Source of the DNA: an uncultured Gemmatimonadota bacterium
GTDB lineage: Bacteria; Gemmatimonadota; Gemmatimonadetes; Gemmatimonadales; Gemmatimonadaceae
DNA: 64,000 nucleotides
Reading direction: 5' to 3'
Assembly: GCA_903882745.1 (NCBI GenBank)
Contig: CAIRYG010000011.1
Location: 558,001 to 622,000 of the forward strand
Shown: piece after piece, positions 44,262 through 52,640 of the stretch
How the letters are laid out: every line of letters begins with the position of its first letter
Position numbering within the stretch: position 1 is the stretch's first letter
Position numbers and translations under genes: made by a program
Notes under the pieces: model-generated
Seen by the model: only the letters and a program-made list of their open reading frames with translations
Database searches by the model: none
What the model was told of the DNA's origin: nothing

Positions 44262-44296
44262 AAAGGCCGTGCCCTTCATCTGGCACGGCCTTTGCT
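44262..44296 (+). promoter_or_regulatory. Sigma-54 promoter for the fliL-fliA operon, overlapping a 12-bp inverted repeat
   Basis: TGGCACG-GCCT-TTGCT (44281-44296) is a perfect -24/-12 match. The -24 half lies in the right arm of the perfect inverted repeat AAAGGCCGTGCC/GGCACGGCCTTT (44262-44273, 44282-44293), which could also act as a second terminator for flgE. Predicted start near 44307, 33 bp before fliL. Confidence 0.8.
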
Positions 44297-44339
44297 ATTC
44301 ATAGCACCAGAAAGACACCCGTTTACTTCTGCCCCGACT

Positions 44340-44888
44340 ATGACAGTCCCGAACGACGCCACGGAAGGCACTGAGCAGCCCGCAACGAAGCCCGGCATGA
44401 TGCCCATCATCGGAGCAGCGCTCGTTGGGATCCTTGTCGGCGCAGCTGCCGGGAGTTTTGTCATCGGACCGAAGGTCGCGTCCTCCATGCACATCGGCAC
44501 CATGACCGCGGCCGATTCCGCCAAACTCGCCGACGCTGAAGCCGAAGCGTCCGCCGGAAAAGAAGGAAAAGGTGGAAAGGAAGGCGCGACCAACGTGCAC
44601 ATGATCGAAAACCTGGTCTTGAACCCCGCCGGCTCCAATGGCGCGCGATTCCTGCTGGTTTCGGTTGGCCTCACCATGAACTCCATCGGCGCGGCCACTC
44701 GCGTCAAAGAACAAGACGCCGAAGTGCGCGACATCGTCCTCCGCGTGCTCGGCAGCCGCTCGATCAATGACCTCTCGGAGGTCGGCAATCGCGAGCGGCT
44801 CAAGCAGGACATCCTCGTCGCGGTCGACTCGCTGTTCAAGGGTCACTCGGTGAAGAGCGTCTACTTTCCGCAGTTCGTGCTCCAGTGA
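44340..44888 (+). CDS. fliL: Flagellar basal body-associated protein FliL
   Basis: Inner-membrane protein surrounding the stator. 182 residues from ATG 44340: one transmembrane segment (about 21-44), a Glu/Lys/Gly linker and the periplasmic stomatin-like FliL domain (NVHMIENLVLNPAGSNGARFLLVSVGL ... VLRVLGSRSINDLSEVGNRERLKQDILVAV ... VKSVYFPQFVLQ). First gene after the perfect sigma-54 promoter. Confidence 0.93.
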   Translation: MTVPNDATEGTEQPATKPGMMPIIGAALVGILVGAAAGSFVIGPKVASSMHIGTMTAADSAKLADAEAEASAGKEGKGGKEGATNVHMIENLVLNPAGSNGARFLLVSVGLTMNSIGAATRVKEQDAEVRDIVLRVLGSRSINDLSEVGNRERLKQDILVAVDSLFKGHSVKSVYFPQFVLQ

Positions 44889-45904
44889 CCGCCCCCGTGT
44901 CGAGCCCTTCGGACGCTGCTGGCGAGGCGCAAGGCGCACCGCCGGTGAGCGCCCCGTCGGGAAGCGCGCCGAGCGGCCCAAGCACAAAGCCCACCAAGGG
45001 GGCGAAGCCCGCCAACATTCATGCGTACGACTTCAACCGTCCGTATCGCATTTCGACGGACCGTCTGCGCACGCTCGAGGCGATCTTTGAGCGCCTCTGC
45101 AAGTCGCTCGAAGCGTGGCTGATCGGCCGTGTCCGCAAGCAGGTCGAGTTCCGCCTGCTCAGCGTGGAGCAGAAGTCGTTCGGCGAGTTTACGCAGACGT
45201 TGCCGGCCCCGTGCGCGGCTTTTGGATTTGAGATTACCAATGCGGGTGGCCAGAAGGGGGTCATCAACTCTGGCGACCTGTTCTCGTTTTTTGTGGTGGA
45301 TCGGCTGTTCGGCGGCGCCGGTAAATCGTCGAATCTCTCGCGTACGCTGACCGTCATCGAACGCATGACGGTCAAGCTGGTCGTCGAGCGTATTGGCACC
45401 CTGCTCTCCGAGATCTGGATGGACTACGTCCCGCTCGAGATTGAAATCACGTCGTTCGAATCGGTGCCAGAGATGGTGCAGGCCGGGAGTCGTCAGGATC
45501 CCGTGCTCGTGGCAAACATTGAGTTCTATGCGGACGGCGAAAGCGCCCTCATTCCGATCTGCCTGCCGTTCGGCGTACTCGACTCGTTCTTCTCGTCCAT
45601 CGAGCAGCAGCGTGTGAAGCCGATGACCGGCAGCGACGACGAGCGCCGCGTCACGCGCGAGCGCGCCGAAGGCACGCTGCGCAGCACCAACGTGGATGTG
45701 TCCGCTCGCTTGCCGCGGTTCACGCTTCCCTTCCGCACGATTCTGGGCTTGCCGGTCGGCGGTGTGTTGGCGACGCCGATTAGCGCCGACACGCCCATGG
45801 AACTCTGGATTGGCGATGAGCCGCGCTACCGCGGCGTTCCGGGCCGCTCTGGCACGAAACTCGCATTACGAATCACCGAAGACGTCGACGCTCCGTCGCG
45901 CTAA
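44885..45904 (+). CDS. fliM: Flagellar motor switch protein FliM lacking the N-terminal CheY-binding motif
   Basis: C-ring switch protein. 339 residues with GTG start overlapping fliL. The middle domain is clear (FNRPYRISTDRLRTLEAIFERLCKSLEAWL, GQKGVINSGDLFSFFVVDRLFGG-type) and the C-terminal FliN-like domain follows (VDVSARLPRFTLPFRTILGLPVGGVLATPI). The first about 40 residues are Ser/Pro/Gly-rich and do not contain the usual LSQxEIDALL peptide that binds CheY-P. Confidence 0.93.
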   Translation: MTAPVSSPSDAAGEAQGAPPVSAPSGSAPSGPSTKPTKGAKPANIHAYDFNRPYRISTDRLRTLEAIFERLCKSLEAWLIGRVRKQVEFRLLSVEQKSFGEFTQTLPAPCAAFGFEITNAGGQKGVINSGDLFSFFVVDRLFGGAGKSSNLSRTLTVIERMTVKLVVERIGTLLSEIWMDYVPLEIEITSFESVPEMVQAGSRQDPVLVANIEFYADGESALIPICLPFGVLDSFFSSIEQQRVKPMTGSDDERRVTRERAEGTLRSTNVDVSARLPRFTLPFRTILGLPVGGVLATPISADTPMELWIGDEPRYRGVPGRSGTKLALRITEDVDAPSR

Positions 45905-45925
45905 ACTCGTCACTCCGACGCCCCT

Positions 45926-46249
45926 ATGTCCGATCTTACGCAGACGCCAGAATACGAAGAGCTCGCTCCCGGCACCTCGATCACCGGTGAAGTGCCTCTG
46001 TCGATGATGCTCGACCTCTCGCTGCCGGTCTCGATTGAACTGGGCCGCACCAAGATGACCGTCCAAGAAATTCTGAACCTGGGCCGCGGCTCGGTGGTGC
46101 AGCTCGACCGTCTGGCCGGTGAGCCGATTGACGTGTACGTGGGCGACCGTCGTTTCGCCGAGGGCGAGGTCGTGGTAATGAACGAGTATTTCGGGATCCG
46201 CATCACGCGGCTCCTCGGCGCGTCGGCGTTGGCCGACGTCGCGGCATAG
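45926..46249 (+). CDS. fliN: Flagellar motor switch protein FliN
   Basis: C-ring base protein. 107 residues, one SpoA/FliN domain: LDLSLPVSIELGRTKMTVQEILNLGRGSVVQLDRLAGEPIDVYVGDRRFAEGEVVVMNEYFGIRITRL. 21 bp after fliM. No extra phosphatase or CheY-binding part. Confidence 0.96.
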   Translation: MSDLTQTPEYEELAPGTSITGEVPLSMMLDLSLPVSIELGRTKMTVQEILNLGRGSVVQLDRLAGEPIDVYVGDRRFAEGEVVVMNEYFGIRITRLLGASALADVAA

Positions 46250-46270
46250 TACGACCGAGCGACCGAGGCC

Positions 46271-47566
46271 ATGACTGTTTCGTCGTTTATCGGCGTCCTA
46301 GGGACGCTGGGGTTGGTTCTCGGGTTGCTCCTCGTCACGCTCCGGCTGCTCAAGCGGCTGTCGGTCACGACGGCAACAGGGCTCGCCCCGCTCCCGCTCC
46401 GTGTTGAACAGCGGCTAGCCGTTGGGCCTCGTCAGGGAATCGCGATCGTCCGTATTGGAACGCGCGTGGTCGCCGTGTCCACAGGGGAAGGCGGCGTCCG
46501 TCGCATCGCCGATGTCACGGATGACGCCGAGGCGCTCAACCCGACCACGGAAACTGACGGTTCTGAGCCGATCAACACGATGGGCGCCGGAGATCCCACC
46601 GCCCCCACCGGCTTCGGCAATATCCTCCGCACGGCCATCAAGCGCTCGCTGCCGCTCGTGTTCGCACTCGCCTGCGCGCTCCCCTCCATGGGCGCCCAGG
46701 CCACCAAGGCGCCAGCAACGGCGCCGGCAACGGCGCCGGCAACGGCCCCGGCAAAGGCGGCGGCGAATGCTGCAGCGAAAACCGCCACCAAGGCTCCTGC
46801 CGGCAAGGGAGCTGCCAAGCCTGCGACGCCTATCGTGCAGCCGGTCGTGCAGCCGACGGCCGGCCGCGCCGACACCATGATCACCAAGCTCGCCCCAAAA
46901 ATCGACCTGCGCGTCGGCGGCGACAACGCCTCCGGACTCCGCCTGTCGGGTACGGTCGGTGTGATCGTGCTGATGGGGCTGCTCACCTTACTCCCCACGC
47001 TGATCCTCATGATGACGGGCTTCACCCGCATCATGATTGTACTGAGCTTCCTCAAGCAGGCGATCGGCGCCCAAAGCGCACCGCCCACACAGCTCGTCGC
47101 AGGGCTCGCGATGTTGCTCACGGGGTTCGTCATGGCACCGACGCTCACCGAGGTGAACAAGACCGCGCTCGAACCGTGGATGGATGGCAAGATCGAACAG
47201 GCACAGATGCTCAGCGAGGGCGTGAAGCCCTTTCGTGCGTTTATGCTCCGCCAAGTGCGCTCCGCAGACTTGGCGACCTACATGAAGATCAGCCGTCAGG
47301 CGCCAGTCGCGACCGTCCAGGACGTGCCGCTGATCGTCCTGACGTCGGCGTTCGTCACGAGTGAGCTCCGGACCTCCTTTCAGATTGGCTTCGCACTCTT
47401 CCTGCCGTTTATCGTCATCGATATTGTCGTCGCCGCCGTGCTCATGTCGATGGGTATGATGATGGTGCCGCCGGCCATGATCGCCCTGCCCTTCAAGCTG
47501 TTGCTCTTTGTGCTCGTGGACGGGTGGTCGCTGGTGATTCAGGGCCTCGTGCAGAGCTTCAACTAA
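46271..47566 (+). CDS. fliP: FliO-FliP fusion protein
   Basis: 431 residues in one frame. Residues 1-100 look like FliO: one N-terminal membrane segment (5-26) then a small cytoplasmic domain (LPLRVEQRLAVGPRQGIAIVRIGTRVVAVSTGEGG). Residues 119-144 form a Sec-type signal peptide (LRTAIKRSLPLVFALACALPSMGAQA) with an AxA cleavage site, as in stand-alone FliP. An Ala/Pro repeat follows and then complete FliP (VIVLMGLLTLLPTLILMMTGFTRIMIVLSFLKQAIGAQSAPP to the C-terminus). No stop or ribosome binding site separates the parts; an ATG at 46580 could start FliP alone but has no ribosome binding site. Confidence 0.9.
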   Translation: MTVSSFIGVLGTLGLVLGLLLVTLRLLKRLSVTTATGLAPLPLRVEQRLAVGPRQGIAIVRIGTRVVAVSTGEGGVRRIADVTDDAEALNPTTETDGSEPINTMGAGDPTAPTGFGNILRTAIKRSLPLVFALACALPSMGAQATKAPATAPATAPATAPAKAAANAAAKTATKAPAGKGAAKPATPIVQPVVQPTAGRADTMITKLAPKIDLRVGGDNASGLRLSGTVGVIVLMGLLTLLPTLILMMTGFTRIMIVLSFLKQAIGAQSAPPTQLVAGLAMLLTGFVMAPTLTEVNKTALEPWMDGKIEQAQMLSEGVKPFRAFMLRQVRSADLATYMKISRQAPVATVQDVPLIVLTSAFVTSELRTSFQIGFALFLPFIVIDIVVAAVLMSMGMMMVPPAMIALPFKLLLFVLVDGWSLVIQGLVQSFN

Positions 47567-47835
47567 TGAACGACGCCGCCATCGTTGATCTCGCGCGAAA
47601 CGCGCTGCTCATGGCCGTGACGCTCGCAGCGCCCATGTTGCTCGTTGCGCTTGTCGTGGGATTGTTGATCTCGATTGTGCAGGCCGTGACCCAGATTCAA
47701 GAACAGACACTCGCCTTCGTTCCAAAGTTGCTGGCGGTGGCCATGGTCTTTCTGATCGGGCTGCCGTGGATGATTCAGATGGCCGGCAAGTACACCACGG
47801 AACTGCTCCGCTCGATTCCGGCGCTGGCACGCTAA
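47566..47835 (+). CDS. fliQ: Flagellar export protein FliQ
   Basis: Small membrane component of the export gate. 89 residues with two transmembrane helices; VDLARNALLMAVTLAAPMLLVALVVGLLISIVQAVTQIQEQTLAFVPK is typical. Start ATG is in a TAATG overlap with fliP; its own stop overlaps fliR the same way. Confidence 0.97.
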   Translation: MNDAAIVDLARNALLMAVTLAAPMLLVALVVGLLISIVQAVTQIQEQTLAFVPKLLAVAMVFLIGLPWMIQMAGKYTTELLRSIPALAR

Positions 47836-48626
47836 TGGTCGCGGCCGCGTTCGACCCCTTCGCCCCAGGATCGGCGGAGACACTGGCACTCTTCGGTGCG
47901 CGCGTCGGCGGCATGATGCTGATCGCGCCGTCGTTCTCCTCGACCCTGGTCTCGCGCCAAGCGCGCGTTGCCCTGATGGTCGTGCTGACGGTCCTGCTGC
48001 AGCCGGCCGCGCTGGCCTCGGTTCACGGCGTCCCCGCCATGACCGCAACCGCCTTCCTCTCCGAAACACTCATCGGATTCGCGATCGGGTTCGGCGCGGC
48101 ACTGTTTATTGGTGCGGCCGAGACCGCCGGCGACGTGATGTCCATTCAGATCGGACTCAGCGGTGCCGCGATCCTCGATCCCACCGATCATTCCCAGCTT
48201 CCGGTGCTCGGCGCGTTCATCCGCGTGCTCGTGCTGACGCTGATGCTGACCTTTGACCTGCACAACACGCTTCTCTCGGCACTCGCCGACAGCACCATCG
48301 CACTCCCGGTGGGCGTGCCGCTCGCCCTAGAATCCGGCGCGAAGGCGCTGCTCATGGAAGGTGGCGCTATGTTTGCCATCGGCGTGCGACTGGCCGCGCC
48401 GGTGATTGCCTGCGTGATGCTCGCCAACGTCGCAATCGCGGTCCTCGGACGTGCGGCGCCCCAGCTCAATATCCTGACGGTCGCCTTCCCTATTCAGATC
48501 ACCGTGGGGCTTCTCGCGCTATTCGCGTCGCTGCCAGCTATCGCTCGCTTCGTCAGCGGCTGGAATGGGATCTACGATTCCATGCTCGGCGACGTGGTGC
48601 GAGGGCTTACCCTCGTGCACCGGTAA
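47835..48626 (+). CDS. fliR: Flagellar export protein FliR
   Basis: Export gate membrane protein. 263 residues, about six membrane segments; GARVGGMMLIAPSFSSTLVSRQARVALMVVLT and LSETLIGFAIGFGAALFIGAAETAGDVMSIQIGLSGAAILDP are characteristic. ATG in the TAATG overlap with fliQ. Confidence 0.96.
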   Translation: MVAAAFDPFAPGSAETLALFGARVGGMMLIAPSFSSTLVSRQARVALMVVLTVLLQPAALASVHGVPAMTATAFLSETLIGFAIGFGAALFIGAAETAGDVMSIQIGLSGAAILDPTDHSQLPVLGAFIRVLVLTLMLTFDLHNTLLSALADSTIALPVGVPLALESGAKALLMEGGAMFAIGVRLAAPVIACVMLANVAIAVLGRAAPQLNILTVAFPIQITVGLLALFASLPAIARFVSGWNGIYDSMLGDVVRGLTLVHR

Positions 48627-48641
48627 ACTCGGCATCCCGCG

Positions 48642-49748
48642 ATGGCTGACGGCGCCGACTCCGAAGCAGAAAAAACAGAAGCCCCAACACCGCGAAAAGC
48701 CCAAGAAGCGGCCGACGAAGGGCGAATTCCGCGATCGCCTGAACTCAGCGTCGCCGTCGCACTGCTCGGCGCCGCCGCAACGGTAAGCGCCGTCATGCCG
48801 TCGATCTCGACGCGCCTCATGGCGATGTTCGCGACGGGACTCCGCACCATCGGCAACCATCCGGGCGACTCGGGTGCCTCGCTCGGCCTGCTGCAGACCA
48901 CCGGCCGTGAGATGCTGACCATTGTGGCGATTCTTGGTGCCGGCCTGGCCGGGACCGCGCTCGCCGTCGGGGCGCTCCAGGGTCGCGGCACGCTGACGTT
49001 CACGCCGCTCGCCCCCAAGTGGGCGCGCATCAATCCGATGTCGAACGCTGGCCGCATGCTCGGCATGCAGGCCTTTGTGGATCTCGGAAAATCGTTGCTC
49101 AAGCTGGTGATTGTCGGCTCTGCCGTGTGGAAGTCCCTGTCGGCAGCCTGGCCCGATTTCATGGACCTCTCGGCGCGAGATCCCCTGAGCCTGCTCGGGA
49201 GCGTTCAGAGTTACTCGGTCAAGTTGCTCACCACCGCCGGGCTCTCGTACTTGGTGCTCGCAAGCGCCGACTACGGCTGGCAGTTCTGGCAGCATCTCAA
49301 GGGACTCCGCATGACCAAAGACGAGGTCAAGCGCGAGTCGAAGCAGAACGAAGGCGACCCGATGCTCAAGTCGCGCGTCCGTTCCATCGCGCGAGCGCGT
49401 GTGCGACGTCAGATGATGGCCGCGGTCCCGAAGGCCGACGTGGTCATTGTAAACCCGACCCATATCGCGATCGCCCTCCGGTACGACCCAGACGAGGCCC
49501 CCGCACCGATTGTCTTGGCCATGGGTCAAGAGCTTATCGCGTTGAAAATCAAGGAGTTAGCGTTCGAACATGGCATTCCGGTCATTGAGAACCGGCCGCT
49601 GGCACGAGGCTTGCTTGCATCTGCCAATGTGGGGCTCATGATCCCGGCAGAGCTATACGCTGCTGTCGCCGAGATCTTGGCCTTCGTGCTACGACAGCGT
49701 GCTGCTGCCGGAAAGCCCGTGACTTGGACCCGAACTCCTGACGCATGA
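48642..49748 (+). CDS. flhB: Flagellar export switch protein FlhB
   Basis: Export gate subunit that switches substrate class by self-cleavage. 368 residues: KTEAPTPRKAQEAADEGRIPRSPE at the start, four membrane segments, and the autocleavage site NPTH (271-274) followed by IAIALRYDPDEAPAPIVLAMGQE. 15 bp after fliR; overlaps flhA by 4 bp. Confidence 0.97.
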   Translation: MADGADSEAEKTEAPTPRKAQEAADEGRIPRSPELSVAVALLGAAATVSAVMPSISTRLMAMFATGLRTIGNHPGDSGASLGLLQTTGREMLTIVAILGAGLAGTALAVGALQGRGTLTFTPLAPKWARINPMSNAGRMLGMQAFVDLGKSLLKLVIVGSAVWKSLSAAWPDFMDLSARDPLSLLGSVQSYSVKLLTTAGLSYLVLASADYGWQFWQHLKGLRMTKDEVKRESKQNEGDPMLKSRVRSIARARVRRQMMAAVPKADVVIVNPTHIAIALRYDPDEAPAPIVLAMGQELIALKIKELAFEHGIPVIENRPLARGLLASANVGLMIPAELYAAVAEILAFVLRQRAAAGKPVTWTRTPDA

Positions 49749-51826
49749 CCGCCGCAGCCCTGCCGATCGTCGATTCCAAGAGTGGCCGCAATGCCGAAGT
49801 CGGCGCTGCCATCGCCATCGTGGGGCTCATCGGTCTGCTGATTGTTCCGCTGCCGCCGATCCTGCTCGACCTGTTCATTTCGCTCTCAATCGGCATCTCG
49901 CTTGTCGTGCTGCTGCTGGCTCTGAACACGAGTGATCCCCTTGAGTTCAGCTCCTTCCCCTCGCTGCTCCTCCTGCTCACCCTGTTCCGCCTCGCGCTGA
50001 ACGTGAGCTCCACCCGCTTGATCCTTTCTGAAGGACACGCGGGCCAGGTCATTCAAGCATTCGGACAGTTCGTCATCGGCGGTAACTACGCCGTGGGGCT
50101 CGTCCTGTTCCTGATTCTCGTCGGGATCAACTTCATCGTCATCACCAAAGGTGCCGGGCGCGTGGCAGAAGTTGCCGCCCGCTTCACCTTGGACGCCATG
50201 CCCGGCAAGCAGATGGCCATCGACGCTGATCTCGGCGCCGGGCTCATCGACGAGGCCACGGCACGTCAGCGTCGTTTGGTGATCTCGCAGTCGGCGGACT
50301 TCTACGGCGCGATGGACGGTGCTTCGAAGTTCGTGAAGGGCGACGCGATCGCCGGCCTGCTCATTACCGCCATCAACATCTTGGGCGGCATCTTCATTGG
50401 CGTTGTCCAGAAGGGGCTCCCGATCGGACAGGCGGCCTCGACCTACACCATGCTCACGGTCGGTGACGGCCTGGTCGCGCAGATCCCCGCGCTGATCGTC
50501 TCGACGGCCGCCGGCCTGATGGTGACGCATTCCAACGGTGGCAACCGCCTCGGTCAGGTGCTCGTCCGCCAGATCGGTGGTCAGCCCCGCGTGATGTACA
50601 TGGCAGGCGCGGTCCTCGCCGTGTTCGCCTTGGTACCGGGTCTTCCGATCACTCCCTTCCTGGCACTCGCCGGTGGGTTTGCCTTTCTCGGCCGCGCCGC
50701 AGAAAAGCAGCGCTTGGCCCGCGAGACGGCCGAAGCGATCGCCTCGGCGCCCATCGAAGAGGGGCCGCCAGCGGCCGACCCGATGCGCGACCTGCTCCAG
50801 CTCGACCCCATCGAGCTCGAGGTTGGCTACGCGCTGATCCCGTTGGTGGATGAATCGCAGGGCGGCGACCTGCTCGAACGCATTGGCCTGCTGCGCAAGC
50901 AGGCGGCGGTTGAGTTCGGCATTCTGATTCCGGCCATTCGCATTCGCGACGACGTGCGACTCCCCGCGAGCGAGTACGTGATTCGCCTCCGCGGCAGCGA
51001 AGTCGCCCGCGGCGAGATCATGCCGCGCCACCTCCTCGCCCTCGACACTGGCGCTGTCATCGACATTGTTGACGGGTTGGAGACCACCGACCCGAGCTTC
51101 GGCATGCCGGCCCGCTGGATCGCGCCGAACCGCCGCAACGACGCGGAGGCCATGGGCTACGTGGTTGTCGAGTCCACAACCATGATTGCGACGCATCTCA
51201 TGGAGACCCTCAAGTCCAACGCCGCGGAGTTGCTTGGGCGCCAGGACGTGCAGGAAATGGTGGACACCATCAAGAAGACGCACCCGGCCCTCGTGGACGA
51301 CCTGATCCCCAGCAAGGTGCCACTCGCCACGCTCCATCGTGTGCTGCAGCGCTTGTTGCGCGAACGGGTCCCGATTCGCGACCTCATCACGATTCTGGAA
51401 GCCGTGGGCGATGCCGCGGACACGACCAAGGACCCGGAACAGCTCACCGAACATGCGCGGCGCGCGCTCGGCAATGTGATTGCGCAGCAGTACGCGGAAG
51501 CCGATGGCACCGTGCGCGGCGTCACGCTTGGACCCCGCCTCGAAGCTGCACTGATGTCGCTCTTTACGCCGCGGGCGGCACAGGCCGGCCAGACGATGAT
51601 CACGCCAAACACCTTGGCGAATCTCCTCCGCGATCTGCAGACGCTCACCGCCACCAGTCCGGACGCGCGTCCGCTGCCCTTGATCGTTCCGCCCGGACTG
51701 CGCGTTGGCATCCGTCGGTTCGTGGAACCGGTACTCCCGGCGCTCCCCGTGCTGTCGCTCGCCGAACTCCCCCCGTACGTCAACCTGAACACCACAGCGA
51801 TGTGGGAGATGCAACATGCGGCTTGA
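49745..51826 (+). CDS. flhA: Flagellar export gate protein FlhA
   Basis: Large export-gate component. 693 residues with about eight membrane segments and the FHIPEP-type loop ([58 protein letters not shown]-like). The cytoplasmic domain (from about 350) is complete to [12 protein letters not shown]. Its end overlaps flhF by 11 bp. Confidence 0.97.
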   Translation: [693 protein letters not shown]

Positions 51827-52640
51827 GACCTTCCGCGCGGCCGACCTCACGGCCGCGTTCGCGATGGCGCGCCACGCCCTCGGCGAGGATGCGATGATTA
51901 CGCACTCGCGGATCGTGCGCGAGGGACTCGGCACCGCTCACGAAGTGGTGGCCGCAGACGCCAGCGACATCCAACAGTTCCGTCGACTGCTCAACCCCGA
52001 GCCGCCGCGCCTCGGTGCGCGTCGTGCCGGCACCGGTGGTCAGCGGCCGTTTGTGGTCTCGCTCATTGGTCCTACCGGCGCCGGCAAGACGACGACCGTC
52101 GCCAAGTTGGCGGTGAGTGAGCTCACATTCGTGGGTCGCGAAGTTGGACTGATTTCACTGGACACCTATCGTGCGGGCGCCATCGAGCAGCTTGGTGGCT
52201 TCGCCGATGCTGCCGAACTCCGGCTCGAAGTGGTGTTCGAACCGTCGCAAATTTCCGAAGCCTTTAAGCGCCTCGCCGGTTGTGACATTGTGATTGTCGA
52301 CACGCCAGGACGCGGCCCGAAAGGACAAGACGGCGACTGGCAGCGCATGCTCCGTCAGCTCGGACCCGACGAAACGCATTTGGTGGTTCCCGCAACCACG
52401 CGGCTCGATCTCGCGCCACGGCTCCTCGAGAGCTACAAGCGCGTGCGTCCCACTCATGCACTGTTGACCAAGCTCGACGAAGTCCCGAATGACGCCGAGA
52501 TCGCGCATTTGGCGGCTGCCCTTGAGCTCCCCATGCGCTACGTGACGGACGGACAAGAAGTGCCCGCCGATTTGCATCCCGCAGGCCCGCGTGTCTTCCC
52601 GACGCTGACGGTCGCTCCGGAATTCTCGGCAACCACGTGA
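51816..52640 (+). CDS. flhF: SRP-type GTPase FlhF (short form)
   Basis: Sets number and pole of flagella. 274 residues; N-terminal MRLETFRAADLTAAFAMARHALGEDAMI is FlhF-specific, P-loop GPTGAGKT (85-92), LISLDTYRAGAIEQL, DTPGRG and TKLDE follow. The basic linker before the NG domain is short (about 30-40 residues), making the protein shorter than the usual 360-450. Confidence 0.93.
   Translation: MRLETFRAADLTAAFAMARHALGEDAMITHSRIVREGLGTAHEVVAADASDIQQFRRLLNPEPPRLGARRAGTGGQRPFVVSLIGPTGAGKTTTVAKLAVSELTFVGREVGLISLDTYRAGAIEQLGGFADAAELRLEVVFEPSQISEAFKRLAGCDIVIVDTPGRGPKGQDGDWQRMLRQLGPDETHLVVPATTRLDLAPRLLESYKRVRPTHALLTKLDEVPNDAEIAHLAAALELPMRYVTDGQEVPADLHPAGPRVFPTLTVAPEFSATT

Noticed and set aside
49886-51934. 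682-codon minus-strand open frame opposite flhA
   Set aside because: Shadow of codon bias in GC-rich DNA; Arg/His/Gln-rich translation without family features, fully antisense to flhA and the flhF start.
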